Shown here one piece after another: positions 45,562 to 46,341 of a stretch of DNA of 64,000 nt (position 1 is its first letter; every line of letters begins with the position of its first letter). Source of the DNA: Semisulcospira habei (taxonomy: Eukaryota; Mollusca; Gastropoda; Semisulcospiridae); contig BTPG01000004.1 of the NCBI GenBank assembly GCA_036245525.1, positions 228,289,376-228,353,375 on the forward strand. Reading direction: 5' to 3'. Made by a program: the position numbers and the translations under genes. The notes beneath the pieces are model-generated. The model did no database searches, was not told where the DNA came from, and saw nothing but the letters and a program-made list of their open reading frames with translations.

Positions 45562-45758
45562 AATGTAGGGAGGAAACAGGCTTTGCTGTAAACAAATCAC
45601 GCTGGAGTCTGGAGGCATCTGTTTTCAAATGTGTGGTGTTTTTCTTGCAGCCTGTGTCGGAGATTTCAGAGACGGCCAGCGATGCATGGAGTACCGATGT
45701 GCTGGCCAGCGACACCGACGAGAAGAACTCTGAACGTCTCCGCGAACTGGAAGATCAG
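12467..45758 (+). CDS. GAPVD1: GAPVD1/RME-6-like RasGAP-VPS9 protein, N-terminal 12 exons
   Basis: Gene-level entry. Twelve exons with GT-AG borders and consistent phases join to 2304 bases, 768 codons, without a stop. The order matches vertebrate GAPVD1: N-terminal helical region (exons 1-2), RasGAP-like domain (exons 3-6), linker (7-8), acidic Ser-rich region (9-10) and two WSTDVLASD motifs (11-12). In animals GAPVD1/RME-6 acts on early endosomes: its VPS9 domain activates Rab5 and its RasGAP-like domain acts on Ras-family GTPases, in endocytosis and receptor trafficking. The VPS9 exons would be right of the window, past more than 18 kb of transposons. Introns total about 31 kb here, mostly repeats and two DIRS elements. 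Identity is strong because many motifs align in order; transcript borders are inferred. Confidence 0.92.
12735..12915. repeat. Tandem array, 23-bp unit, about 8 copies
   Basis: The unit is GAACATACAGTGGGACCTGATAT; the last copies have ACGTAC instead of ACATAC. It lies just inside GAPVD1 intron 1. The phrase TACAGTGG also occurs at the right end of family A element A10, a weak hint of origin. Confidence 0.9.
13136..13445. repeat. Family A fold-back (A4) with expanded 37-bp right flank
   Basis: The hairpin at 13136-13201 has arms GCAAGAGGTATGGATCCTCATG and complement around a CCCCCGCAATTGCGGGGG core. Its normal right flank, CTCTTGCTAACATCACTTTGAATCCATGGATCC, is repeated about 6.7 times with a 37-bp period up to 13445. 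The element appears to finish at GCACTGAATGGGTTAA near 13520, the usual right border. Confidence 0.85.
13652..13924 (+). CDS. GAPVD1: GAPVD1 exon 2
   Basis: Acceptor TTCACAG, donor GTGAGC, phase 0 on both sides, 91 codons. It encodes a helical region before the RasGAP domain, with SFVDSYKHF, LLKFLWENPALVGHCI and CMFREDEVAILQILK. The corresponding vertebrate segment reads FVDGYK...ENPRLIAS...IMQEDE. Confidence 0.92.
14025..14090. repeat. Fold-back element, family A, copy A5
   Basis: Arms GCAAGAGGCATAGATCCTCATG and CATGAGGATCTAAACCTCTTGC flank GAGCCCCCGCGACTGCGGGGGCTC. The right flank CTGAGACCAATTTGTGTCCATG matches that of other A copies. It sits in GAPVD1 intron 2, 100 bases after exon 2. Confidence 0.88.
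14091..15499. other. GAPVD1 intron 2 stretch, no gene seen
   Basis: The stretch holds A/T runs near 14225 and 14500 and two C-tracts (about 14821-14840 and 14890-14906). No coding similarity was recognised on either strand; short frames here lack family motifs. Confidence 0.6.
15500..15549. repeat. Family C core, unexpanded copy C2
   Basis: The sequence AAAGACCATCATTCACAG...CAGCCACCTGGATGATCGGC is a short version of the element expanded at 4575. It directly abuts the TTAA at the left end of the piggyBac-like remnant. Confidence 0.65.
15550..16236 (-). pseudogene. piggyBac-like element, internally deleted, transposase N-terminus only
   Basis: Both ends begin TTAACTC when read inwards, and 13 of the first 17 bases agree between the ends, which fits TTAA target duplication plus terminal inverted repeats. 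Inside, minus-strand frames read MHADSDEEFGDLFDELIRD near 15990 and, after a frameshift, SDELLSDDEWSDTVFN near 15800. This acidic start leading to EWSDT resembles the N-terminus of piggyBac-type transposases. Nothing of the DDD catalytic domain remains; reading stops at about 15770. It is dead but shows that TTAA-specific transposases have been present in this genome. Confidence 0.6.
16233..16290. repeat. Family C core, unexpanded copy C3
   Basis: TTAAAGACCATCAGTCACAG...CAGCCACCTGAATGATCGTC lies immediately right of the piggyBac-like remnant, in the same orientation as copy C2 on its left. Confidence 0.65.
16373..16442. repeat. Fold-back element, family B, copy B2
   Basis: Thirty-three-base arms beginning AATTCAAGGGTAGAGCC meet around GGCGCCAGGTGGCGCC with one mismatch. 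The change from GTGCC to GAGCC on the left is mirrored by GCTC on the right, so the arms differ together from other copies. Confidence 0.9.
16630..16812 (+). CDS. GAPVD1: GAPVD1 exon 3, RasGAP start
   Basis: Acceptor CTTGTGCAG, donor GTCAGT, phase 0, 61 codons. It contains DNPRRMLRRGSCAFFLLYR and SARLFLTAALHEPIMRLLME. LRRGSCAF is the position of the arginine-rich loop at the start of the RasGAP fold, and LTAxLHEPIM is nearly invariant in GAPVD1. Confidence 0.95.
16840..17480. repeat. Diverged tandem repeat, period about 190 bp, three to four units
   Basis: Each unit carries ACCTGATG(G/C)TAAGACC-TTTCTATGCATACTAA, then GG(G)TCAAGGGTCA...GGAGAT, then ACAATTTTTG-like text. Two units hold direct AGGTCA-type half-sites spaced by one base (17268-17280, 17437-17449), the arrangement called DR1 for nuclear receptors; significance is unknown. 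Confidence 0.7.
17646..17871. repeat. TTAA-bounded fold-back element, family B, copy B3
   Basis: The left end is TTAACCCATATCATACTGAGG and the right end AATGATAAGGGTTAT. The palindromic core is at 17751-17816 with arms TTCAAGGGTGGTGCCAGAAT and a CTAG centre. A second full copy, in the opposite sense, is B12 at 41094-41976, interrupted there by a LINE. Confidence 0.85.
17969..18035. repeat. Fold-back element, family B, copy B4, perfect arms
   Basis: The arms AATTCAAGGGTAGTGCCAGT... and complement are perfect over about 30 bases and meet at CGCCTTGCGCC. GTTT/AAAC replaces the usual GAAT/ATTC on both arms. The hairpin ends only 26 bases before GAPVD1 exon 4. Confidence 0.92.
18061..18300 (+). 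CDS. GAPVD1: GAPVD1 exon 4, RasGAP middle
   Basis: Acceptor AATCTGACAG, donor GTGGGT, phase 0, 80 codons. Motifs are LVRFPPKERQKRFGDPGTD, FIVEKLVQLSTRFISSIK, CFPPALAWLVSQVFNAL and VDQAE, paralleling the vertebrate CFPHSLRWIVSQMYKTL...DRLEV. Confidence 0.94.
18455..18838. repeat. Two tandem copies of a family B fold-back element (B5, B6)
   Basis: Long arms (GGATCGACCATGATAGTTCA and complement) span 18501-18625 and 18691-18815. The loops are enlarged by (GGTCAGTC)n. The two copies repeat with a period of about 190 bp, and the right border GGGGTAGAATGAGTTAA matches that of B15. Confidence 0.88.
18867..19556. repeat. 100-bp tandem array, 7 units, containing half of a family A hairpin
   Basis: Each unit holds AAGAGACATAAAACCTCATG followed by AGCCCCCGCAG, the left arm of family A, then ACACTCGCTTATTTCAGTGACC and several AGGTCA half-sites. 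Units are almost identical (one lacks eight bases), so the array is young. It lies in GAPVD1 intron 4. Confidence 0.95.
19667..19879 (+). CDS. GAPVD1: GAPVD1 exon 5, RasGAP C-terminal part
   Basis: Acceptor CCTGGCAG, donor GTGACC, phase 0, 71 codons. Motifs VRASCADLVFALFICPAICD, PEPYGITSDIPIS and RHNLMQIAQIVQVLA match the conserved FICPAVxNPEQYGI...NLMQVGxLLQ block of the family. Confidence 0.95.
20018..20872. repeat. Tandem array of whole family A hairpins, 76-86 bp units, 11 copies
   Basis: The unit is CGACCGCGATCCACCTGCAA, then GAGACATAGATCCTCATGAG, a short G-rich loop, and GCTGATGAGGATCTGTGCC. Units differ mainly in the loop G-run and in ACATAG versus ATAG. The array ends in the normal family A right flank (CTCTTGCTGAGACCGCTTTG), so it arose inside one element. 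Confidence 0.95.
20895..21795. repeat. 32-bp tandem array, about 28 copies
   Basis: The unit is CAGTTTGTACACCACTGAAA followed by CACTTAACAGTG, head to tail and nearly identical, with no spacers. It lies immediately after the family A hairpin array. Each unit contains CACTG...CAGTG, a small inverted motif. Confidence 0.97.
22139..22370. repeat. Fold-back element, family A, copy A8
   Basis: It runs from TTGACCCCTTCACTGTCAG to GGCGGTGAAGGGGTGAA, inverted ends with one base changed in each TTAA. The hairpin at 22181-22265 has a loop carrying a duplicated CCGCAGTCGC with ACTAACTTA between. Confidence 0.85.
22410..22544 (+). CDS. GAPVD1: GAPVD1 exon 6
   Basis: Acceptor GTGTTCCAG, donor GTAGGT, phase 0, 45 codons: GCMSAVLDTFLEGPWDD then LISPGLTPPNLPM and MLMTPAEVKDL. 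It corresponds to the end of the RasGAP-like domain (CVAAFLDVVI... in vertebrates). Confidence 0.88.
22598..22630. repeat. (GT)n microsatellite with a small local duplication
   Basis: About 15 GT units lie 54 bases after exon 6. The text CAGATGTCCAACTTTCTCTT occurs on both sides (22555 and 22641), so a short segment has been duplicated around it. Confidence 0.85.
23063..23169. repeat. Diverged family A hairpin (A9) with (CATCCRCRTC)n loop
   Basis: Arms GCAAGAAAACAGATCCTCAA and GGAGATCTGTGCCTCTTGC are kept while the loop has grown into CATCCACGTCCACATCC-type repeats. The right arm ends 44 bases before exon 7. Confidence 0.75.
23214..23424 (+). CDS. GAPVD1: GAPVD1 exon 7
   Basis: Acceptor TTTCCCCTCCAG, donor GTGAGT; starts phase 0, ends one base into a codon. 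Motifs IVFLRQMNAVTDDKVPGKK and LETLLSALPQELP match the vertebrate MKSVMSGDQLREDRMALDNLL...LP region. The end is Pro/Ser/Thr-rich linker (YTPTSVYGDPP, TPTSQRK). Confidence 0.9.
23780..23940 (+). CDS. GAPVD1: GAPVD1 exon 8
   Basis: Acceptor TTCTAACCTAG, donor GTGAAA (weaker than the others); completes a Ser codon and ends phase 0. It reads STIKKKLSATNLSQMAE and later VPEDVLVITV...PGMIPEKK, parallel to QPEEVLVISLG...PGMMSE in vertebrates. Confidence 0.88.
24048..24115. repeat. Fold-back element, family B, copy B7
   Basis: Arms GTTCAAGGGTGGTGCCAGAA and complement, with three mismatches near the GGCGCCTGTAGGCACC centre. It lies in GAPVD1 intron 8, just left of repeat R and DIRS-1. Confidence 0.88.
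24170..24270. repeat. Left fragment of dispersed repeat R, split by DIRS-1
   Basis: The phrase GGTCAGCCCGACAGGGTGGATTT stops at the DIRS-1 left end and continues as TTTCCCTCTATTCTGGGGCG at 30370. An uninterrupted copy with the two halves joined is at about 42053-42090. Confidence 0.7.
24284..24480 (+). repeat. DIRS-1 left inverted terminal repeat
   Basis: It begins ATTACCGATGACATGACTAC and runs to CGAGACCATCCAGTCT. It is complementary to about 30150-30345 at the right end, with nearly no differences. Confidence 0.9.
24937..26540 (+). pseudogene. DIRS-1 gag remnant
   Basis: The N-terminal Cys motif CSRCDDFRWPTDTHSV at 24943 is followed by a SINE insertion and then CKRCAAWPEVMWADLG, matching the zinc-finger-like start of DIRS-2 gag. 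The C-terminal half (25857-26540) reads KRKVAAFVDAERQVKKFRSL, SWHPSISPLLGDLL and ANCDLMRRDALL, the conserved capsid-like part. Frames shift between the pieces. Confidence 0.85.
25034..25288 (-). mobile_element. tRNA-derived SINE, 5'-truncated, inside DIRS-1 gag
   Basis: On the minus strand this is the 3' part of the SINE seen at 38032 and 38564, ending in (ATT)n. It is flanked by a short direct repeat GTGTAA (25028-25033 and 25289-25294), consistent with target duplication. It therefore inserted after DIRS-1. Confidence 0.85.
26740..27485 (+). repeat. DIRS-1: re-duplicated gag block (two extra copies)
   Basis: A block of about 240 bp first seen at 25470-25690 (CGCTGACCCTTCCGGAGGGT, then CGCTGATCCTTCC(G/A)GAGGATC) recurs at 26745-26990 and 27230-27480. 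It takes the place of the start of the RT domain, which is missing. Confidence 0.8.
27530..28645 (+). pseudogene. DIRS-1 RT-RNase H remnant
   Basis: It starts late in the RT (PFGLNLRPWVFTWRMDALV), has YLDG where DIRS-2 has the catalytic YLDD, and lacks the first part of RNase H. Later RNase H text remains: HQELLVLSDDTIVVAYIQK, VPGCLNVLADSRSRRDQLL and SPIPDHLAWAVDALSF. Several frames are used. Confidence 0.85.
28779..29787 (+). pseudogene. DIRS-1 tyrosine recombinase, truncated by stop
   Basis: The frame reads WVLTWLNSARF, CFLLALATASRGSELHA (catalytic Arg region; G replaces V), LAHEVRAMATSVAF (H-x-x-R), and stops at TGA (29787-29789) after IVAAVG, before the catalytic Tyr. The text beyond encodes the missing end out of frame. 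Confidence 0.88.
30010..30112 (+). repeat. DIRS-1 internal complementary region
   Basis: The left half (CATGTAGTCATGTCATCGGT...) is complementary to the outer edge of the left terminal repeat. The right half (...AAAAATACTTACCGATGACA) is complementary to the outer edge of the right one. Together they mirror the joint of a circularised element, as in DIRS1. Confidence 0.88.
30125..30371 (+). repeat. DIRS-1 right inverted terminal repeat
   Basis: Complementary to 24284-24480 and then ending GGTAAGTATTTTTCG...AGAGAAAAATGAATTT, the outer edge that is mirrored in the internal complementary region. Confidence 0.9.
30372..30632. repeat. Right fragment of dispersed repeat R, between DIRS-1 and DIRS-2
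   Basis: CCTCTATTCTGGGGCGTGTG through AGCAATGTACAACCAATC. It aligns with the complete copy at 42075-42365, including GGACGTTAAGCAATGTACAA followed by (AATC)n there. The AATC tail suggests a LINE or SINE 3' end. DIRS-2 sits in this tail. Confidence 0.8.
30648..30840 (+). repeat. DIRS-2 left inverted terminal repeat
   Basis: CACATTACCGATGGTATTAC through CATACGCCAGTCAGTTTTCT; complementary to about 36940-37135 with one or two differences (CCCGGG versus CCCAGG). Confidence 0.92.
31457..33697 (+). CDS. DIRS-2 gag-like protein
   Basis: The frame is open from 31412 but the first ATG is at 31457 (MFCSWQVRTCTRCGKFQWPS), giving 746 codons. The N-terminus has a Cys cluster (CTRC...CLPCSGC...CSVC) that may bind zinc. 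The middle is a long Arg/Ser-rich region (RSRSPHRRPRSRSRFSRRS) likely to bind nucleic acid. The C-terminal third is the conserved capsid-like part (KRFKSLPQPPGFREL, SWHPSISPLLGDLLALA, SNCDLLRRDAIL). It stops at TGA 33695-33697; the same frame is then open again to the end of the recombinase. The RT frame overlaps its last 134 bases. Confidence 0.85.
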   Translation: MFCSWQVRTCTRCGKFQWPSDEHLVCLPCSGCTSTRPCSVCAPWLEEQWTQLWSFYGRKKPTQARKNDPTPVRATVQSSGPDRVSEQTNQRLRSRARALVPAATTVQSSGLCTVKDPRAPRARPLNKTPVATTVQSSGLYPVATPLQATDNELIQAPTPALVAGLTNTDLQVADKRSPQIRPAASATLFSARDQRGTPAPRPAPSVRASSSDKSSRRTCSRSRVRSSRLRSAAVRVTPRLQSERTSAVRHRSRSSDRSTRPRTDYYRSESSRHSRTQYRHDSALRSASRHFRRSRSRSPHRRPRSRSRFSRRSAARRTRHRRRSGVRASRSASSASRDRSSSRHWRRHAPVRRSPPPATTVTRPSDGSLPPRLGVDPIPHSVPAEEDTLSLNPEESMSALLQVASPAPSNPSGGDEEFPPAAIGHRLETLRALDEAARLIAACLPAEDCPPSPVLKRKASAFVDAERQAKRFKSLPQPPGFRELRDAFSAHLAQGACGTGFFSDSKWPTGIDIAFRQSWYAGHTQHFSCPLPTADPAAVAFSGTSLRQSLLPGVEQTATLIRNTLAAAGFLDLVTQAIVRRVEDSWHPSISPLLGDLLALAVSGNRAVYHVAVNSMAAASNCDLLRRDAILRSCPIPLEVKTQLRQAPLGGDLLFGPTWLAVKEANKDAWPNRPAPTSFRPTRKAPGRPLRTARPTARPFTRGGRLPPRAPAFPRARPFPSTEPPPSLPARTWPRPARRPGRGRAR
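33564..35777 (+). CDS. DIRS-2 reverse transcriptase-RNase H
   Basis: The open frame of 737 codons starts at a GTG with no ATG before the RT core, so it is probably reached by frameshifting or another non-standard route from gag. RT motifs: FVVPKPGGKWRPVIDLSALN near 34005, SLDLSDAYLHVPMH near 34145, FRALPFGLNLSPWVF near 34230 and YLDD near 34345. RNase H motifs: LCVDASLAGWGAHL near 34835, INWLELKAVW near 34935, VLSDNSTVVSYI near 35013 and HIPGHLNVLADSLSRRG near 35145. All catalytic acids are present. The C-terminal end overlaps the recombinase. Confidence 0.93.
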   Translation: MVAYPPELQPFLAPALSPVPSLPHPSLPAPGPDLPGAPGGAGRADFLPLRPPPTSSGVPVGGRLALHSEAWRSLFPDDPWILSTITQGLLISFRSPPPVRRSPVWTTVPSDQLRAEALRGEVSSLLQKSATEVVVRHDSPAFYSRLFVVPKPGGKWRPVIDLSALNKFIVAPAFRMETARALRSAVQPMDFAVSLDLSDAYLHVPMHPASRRYLRFAFEGVVYQFRALPFGLNLSPWVFTRLMDAVVARARRSSTSPTSNYLDDLLLRNQDEHSLREDRDALLQLLENLGFLVNLGKSDLVPARHFIHLGMEFLTDHNTVRLPEKRIQKLATLARQVSQLTTLPARQWLQLLGLISAAADLLPLGRLYSRPLQLHLLLHWRPSSSDLEAPIPVPAMLRPHLLRWADPSWLATGVPLSSPPPTLSLCVDASLAGWGAHLLPSFETASGLWPLESLSKHINWLELKAVWQALLAWEHRIRHQELLVLSDNSTVVSYIQKQGGTRSPSLCILLYQVLRWCEDRDISLRARHIPGHLNVLADSLSRRGQLLHTEWALRPDIFRLIAATWEAPMIDLFATRWNRQLPLFVSPIPDPLAWAVDALSISWDGLVAYAYPPTVLVPKVLLKLRGCNTILFLVAPFCWTKSWTTDLLNLATAPPLPLPTPRTMLKQPRQQLFHPCPERLLLHAWRLSGKPSQLEASQVRQWKRSLQLVEPRPDESTKASGESSAPGVMTDTFTPSA
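33698..36679 (+). CDS. DIRS-2 tyrosine recombinase frame
   Basis: The frame is the same as gag and opens right after its TGA; recognisable recombinase text begins only near 35600 (LEVVRQALAARGFSG, TRRVYEGKWRVLCAWC). The N-terminal SAM-like part (TIRGYLAMIADTYRHLGL) precedes the catalytic domain: ALASASRVSELHAL with the first Arg near 36100, RAHEIRAMATSLAF with H-x-x-R near 36480, GWRAETTFARFYLRDL with the Tyr near 36590. The R-H-R-Y set is complete. This enzyme would integrate the circular DNA copy without making target duplications. The real start is unknown; the first 1900 bases overlap RT-RNase H and may be non-coding in this frame. Confidence 0.88.
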   Translation, partial: LSPPPAPADLVRSSGRREAGASQRSLALAVSGRPVDSLYHYSGTTDLLPVPTSRAPEPGVDYSSFRPAQSRSSPRRSFLPASEVRHGGGGPARLPSLLQSALCGAQAGRQMAPRHRPLGAEQVHRRSGLPHGDCAGPSLSGTADGLCGQPGPLRCLPARTHASCFQTLPTLCLRGGRLSVPRAPLRPQPQPLGLHSPHGRSGSQSPSKFHEPYVELLGRPTFEEPGRALPEGRPRCSASTSREPGLPGQPWQVRPRSRTPFYSPRYGVPHRPQYRQTAGEAHPEVGDSSSAGVPVDDASSQAVASAVRSDQRCCGPATARTSLLPPSATASPPSLATVVVRPRGPDSSTCHAPSPPAALGGSFLARDGSAAVLTAAHSLALRRRKPRRLGSSPPSVVRDCLRPVASGIAVQTHQLVRTESSMASSPGLGAPHPTSGTVGSLGQLHGRLVHPEARRDPLSIPLHTTLPGAPLVRGSGHLSSRTSHSGSSECAGRLPLPTRSTAPYRVGTATRHLSTDRRHLGGSHDRPLRHEVESTASPLRFTHSGPSGLGSRRSIHLLGRPGRLRLPAHRTSPQGPTQAQRVQHDPVPGGAILLDQVVDYRPPEPCHGSPATAPHTADDAQATTAAAVPPVPRASPPPRLEVVRQALAARGFSGAAVEAIATARRASTRRVYEGKWRVLCAWCDDRHLHPIGLTTPQLADFFIWLFSDQQLAPITIRGYLAMIADTYRHLGLPDPGSCKDLADLMAHFGLQRPARRSLVPRWDLSWVLTWLNSPRFEPIQLARLPDVTRKTCFLLALASASRVSELHALSARPACLQFRADGSVQLLPDPAFLAKTRSPLTAPQLVTIQPLRDPSSTRESRQQDPVRALRVYLRRTKPIRRERTRLFLPLSPGRNDISAQTISSWLRWVIRSAYQELAPDTAKRMSIRAHEIRAMATSLAFDRNCAVKDIVAAVGWRAETTFARFYLRDLSSQRQNLLLVGDIVAAQHSLPAP
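36785..36900 (+). repeat. DIRS-2 internal complementary region
   Basis: TTCCTTTAAGTAATACCATC...GAGAAAACAAA mirrors the left terminus; ATGTATTTTTCATTAAAATG...ACCGATGGTATTACTC mirrors the right terminus. The meeting point is the short TTTGT/ACAAA text at the ends. Confidence 0.9.
36900..37165 (+). repeat. DIRS-2 right inverted terminal repeat
   Basis: Complement of the left repeat, ending AGTAATACCATCGGTAAGTA...ACATTTTAATGAAAAATACAT at 37165. The sequence to its right is no longer repeat R. Confidence 0.9.
37284..37342. repeat. Family C fold-back element, unexpanded copy C4
   Basis: GAAGACCATCATTTAG, three CAGCTACAGCCAC pieces, then TGAATGATGGTCT. The left flank (CTCTCAAGAGAAGTCTTGAA) and right flank (ATTCTCTCATGAGG..GGTCGCTC) also occur around C1, so the full element is larger than the hairpin. 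Confidence 0.8.
37365..37650. repeat. 30-bp tandem array, 9 copies
   Basis: The unit GGGACAGGTACTGCTGTAGTCCTGTCTCAT has inner inverted parts (GGACAG/CTGTCTC). It begins in the right flank of family C copy C4. Frames through it (ETGLQQYLSH repeats on the minus strand) are artefacts. Confidence 0.92.
37818..38031. repeat. Fold-back element, family B, copy B8, 68-bp perfect palindrome
   Basis: The ends are TTGACCCTTTTCATCCTGAT and CAGGATGGAATGGGTTAC. The core at 37871-37938 is a perfect 34+34 palindrome with no loop (GTTCAAGGGTGGTGCCAGAA... centred on CCTATAGG). A SINE begins at the right border. Confidence 0.93.
38032..38445 (+). mobile_element. tRNA-derived SINE, copy 1
   Basis: The head resembles a tRNA: A-box-like TGGTGCAGTGGTTAAGGC and B-box GGTTCGATTCC. 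The body CACCGTTAATTCGGGCGGAC...GGGTACTCCGG follows and the 3' end is GCGCCATATAAATACC. The internal pol III promoter looks well preserved. No poly(A). Confidence 0.88.
38564..38984 (+). mobile_element. tRNA-derived SINE, copy 2, with target duplication
   Basis: The head is TGGCGCAGCGGTTAAGGCGC (Leu-tRNA-like A box), the B box is slightly changed (GGTTTGATACC), the body is as in copy 1, and the tail GCGCCTATATAATAACCGGT is followed by (ATT)n. TTACATGG flanks it on both sides (38556-38563, 38985-38992). Confidence 0.9.
39232..39445. repeat. TTAA-bounded fold-back element, family B, copy B9
   Basis: Complete: TTAACCCTTTTGGCCTCGAG ... TGGCTAAAAGGGTTAA. The hairpin arms (GATGGATTGACCATGACAAT and onward) span 39267-39369. 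It shares its right TTAA with the next element. Confidence 0.92.
39442..39654. repeat. TTAA-bounded fold-back element, family B, copy B10
   Basis: Ends TTAACCCATTTAACCCCAC and CAACAGGGTTAAATGGGTTGA form a 14-base perfect terminal inverted repeat. The internal hairpin at 39520-39617 is more diverged than in B9. Confidence 0.9.
39667..39799. repeat. Short TTAA-bounded element without B core
   Basis: TTAACCCCTTTGTGCATG ... GACAGCCAAAGGGTTAT, 133 bp, containing TTTACAGTACTGCACACTG like the 22-bp array at 3438. It ends 30 bases before GAPVD1 exon 9. Confidence 0.75.
39830..39971 (+). CDS. GAPVD1: GAPVD1 exon 9
   Basis: Acceptor TTAACCATCTAG, donor GTGGGT; phase 0 in, one base of a Gly codon out. 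It reads VLAWEYENRRRKVKYPPALS and ends RTRFSLSHDQESI. The RFSLxxDxEs phrase parallels RFSLCSDNLEGIS of vertebrate GAPVD1, after which the acidic region begins. It follows the 16-kb intron holding DIRS-1 and DIRS-2. Confidence 0.88.
40189..40256. repeat. Fold-back element, family B, copy B11
   Basis: Arms AATTCAAGGGCAGTGCCAGA and CATTATC-type complement with several mismatches around GGCGCCTGATGGTGCC; older than most copies. The flank GGGCTGAATGGGTTCAG at 40298 resembles the right border of other elements. Confidence 0.8.
40356..40994. repeat. Family D fold-back (D2) followed by a 57-bp tandem array
   Basis: D2 at 40356-40448 has arms AAAGGTCTTCGGGCCCAC and GTGGGCACAAGGACCTTTG. Then nine units of GGTGATTCCTGCAGGCAGGC + TAAAATGCTTTAGGTGTATG + GTAGTGGTTTTTGTTGC follow to about 40975. 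The end GGCCAAAGGGTTAA at 40981-40994 is the usual right border, so the array lies inside a TTAA element. The unit length is divisible by three, which makes long frames on both strands; I do not call them genes. Confidence 0.88.
41094..41976. repeat. TTAA-bounded fold-back element, family B, copy B12, split by a LINE
   Basis: TTAACCCTTATCATTCGGAA ... TAGTATGATATGGGTTAA; the core at 41807-41874 has arms GTTCAAGGGTGGTGCCAGAA around GGCGCCTCTCGGCGCC. It matches B3 (17646-17871) read in the opposite sense, apart from the LINE insertion. Confidence 0.92.
41134..41780 (-). mobile_element. RTE-like LINE, 5'-truncated, with 12-bp target duplication
   Basis: Minus-strand text VESFTYLGSIIDKKGGTD (41735), a frameshift, then VKAVLLYGAETWRLTK, CLRRILKIHWPEKISN, RRWGWIGHSLRKP and a final GLYPGRGDRRK: the C-terminus of an RTE-type ORF2. 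The tail is (TAAG)n. TGTGTGAAATAA lies on both sides (41122-41133, 41781-41792). Confidence 0.92.
42040..42395. repeat. Uninterrupted copy of dispersed repeat R
   Basis: GGTCAGCCCCACAGGGTGGG joins directly to TCTATTCTGGGGCATGTG, and the copy ends GTCGGGACGTTAAGCAATGT followed by (AATC)n. It is the uninterrupted counterpart of the copy split at 24270/30372. Confidence 0.85.
42477..42752 (+). CDS. GAPVD1: GAPVD1 exon 10
   Basis: Acceptor GTGTTTTACAG, donor GTAAGA; starts by completing Gly, ends one base into Arg. It encodes a low-complexity acidic and Ser-rich stretch (SHSVDENELDNFSDMM, SGRGSPSISGRDTPLS) and ends DVTDRFGKFDLE, parallel to the DKLRKFEIRD text before the first WSTDVL motif in vertebrates. 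SGRGSPS and GRDTPLS look like phosphorylation-prone sites (inference). Confidence 0.9.
42848..42915. repeat. Fold-back element, family B, copy B13
   Basis: Arms carry TAGATT/AATCTA where other copies have TAGCTT/AAGCTA, a paired change; otherwise GTTCAAGGGTGGTGCCAGAA. One mismatch in 32. Confidence 0.9.
43080..43424. repeat. TTAA-bounded element with degenerate family B core (B14)
   Basis: TTAACCTTTGCCATCCTGAT ... GGCTTAATGGGTTAA. The core at 43132-43211 is damaged (TAGATTTACGCC / TAGCTTGTCACC). An inserted stretch near 43250-43390 has its own inverted GTGGGACTTTTCCGG / TCGGTCCCACCCATGG text and A/T runs. Confidence 0.7.
43587..43738 (+). CDS. GAPVD1: GAPVD1 exon 11, first WSTDVLASD motif
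   Basis: Acceptor CTGTGCTGCAG, donor GTGAGG; completes Arg and ends phase 0. It reads RDEIKSTVSDTWSTDVLASD, SEPPDQNQLDRLEEVAEEM and ends LATRDQE. WSTDVLxSD with a following acidic helix is a GAPVD1 hallmark present twice in the protein. The bases just before the acceptor resemble a family C flank (GCTCAAAACAGGTTTGACTG). Confidence 0.94.
44078..44291. repeat. TTAA-bounded fold-back element, family B, copy B15
   Basis: TTAACTCATTCTACCCCAAC ... GGGGCTGAATTAGTTAA. Hairpin arms GATCGACCATGATAGTTCAA and onward span 44157-44252, with mismatches on the left arm. Same subfamily as B5 and B6. Confidence 0.88.
44303..44622. repeat. 53-bp tandem array, 6 copies
   Basis: The unit is GCATGACTTCTAATGAAAAT + GCCATAGTAGGACCTTTGAG + GAACCAGCTTTCT, virtually identical between copies. 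It begins 12 bases after B15. Confidence 0.95.
44678..44735. repeat. Family C fold-back, degenerate copy C5
   Basis: TTAATGACCATTATTAAAGT ... CTGAATGATGATCTTTAA with the usual left flank CTCTCAAGTGAAGTTGTGAA. Its TTTAA overlaps the left end of family A copy A10. Confidence 0.65.
44729..44933. repeat. TTAA-bounded fold-back element, family A, copy A10
   Basis: TTAACCCCTGCACTTCCAAG ... GGCAGCCAGGGGGTTAA, 205 bp; hairpin at 44752-44822 with core GCCCCCACTAATGCGGGGGC. Its right end continues into the next array. Confidence 0.88.
44930..45595. repeat. Roughly 75-bp tandem array with long G-tracts
   Basis: The unit is TTAATGTAGGGAGGAAACAG + GCTTCGCTGTAATCAGACGT + ACCATGTACGTACTACAGTG + GCAGCCAGGGG, nine copies. 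The terminal GGGGG of the family A element has lengthened in several units, up to about 37 consecutive G at 45229-45266 and about 30 at 45531-45560. It ends 55 bases before GAPVD1 exon 12. Confidence 0.92.
45651..45758 (+). CDS. GAPVD1: GAPVD1 exon 12, second WSTDVLASD motif
   Basis: Acceptor TTTTTCTTGCAG, donor GTATGC, phase 0 both sides, 36 codons: PVSEISETASDAWSTDVLAS then DTDEKNSERLRELEDQ. It mirrors exon 11 and the second such motif in vertebrate GAPVD1 (ISETTSEAWS...). The donor is followed by DIRS-3 only 95 bases on. Confidence 0.93.
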
Positions 45759-46341
45759 GTATGCAGTCTGTAACCCTGTGTCTGTCAGTAGCCGTTGTTG
45801 TCGCGATGAGTCCTGCAACGTTGGATTTTCAAACTTCGAATTTCACCGTAGCATTTGTTTTTTCAAAATACATTACCGATGGCATTACTATCTGGAATAC
45901 ACTCTATTGCCTATAGATTTCAGCAAAAGTTGTGTGTAGCACACAACTGGGGAGGAGACACCGGGGATCCAAGCACTAGGACCCCGGGTGGCCTCCCCTT
46001 ACTACCCTATCCCGGCGAGCACAGGGCGACCTCGTCAGTTTCACTCATAGCTCGACCGGGGACGGTCGAGTTTTTGCCTTTCTCCGTTCAACGGGTTTCA
46101 GTGGTTTTTGACTTTGGGCTTGAATTGGAGTCTTTCGATTCAGCCCTGGACTCTCTACATTCGTGGCTTTTTCTTTTGACAATTGGACTCATTGTGAACT
46201 GTGCGCCGACCGGTTTTTACCGGCTCTGACTTTGTGAGTTCACCCTTGGCTTGGCCTGGGGGTTCGACGACGCACGTGACTTGTGCCCTGCTGTTTTGTG
46301 CACGGTTTGACTTTCTTCGCGGCGTATTGGCTTAGGGCCTT

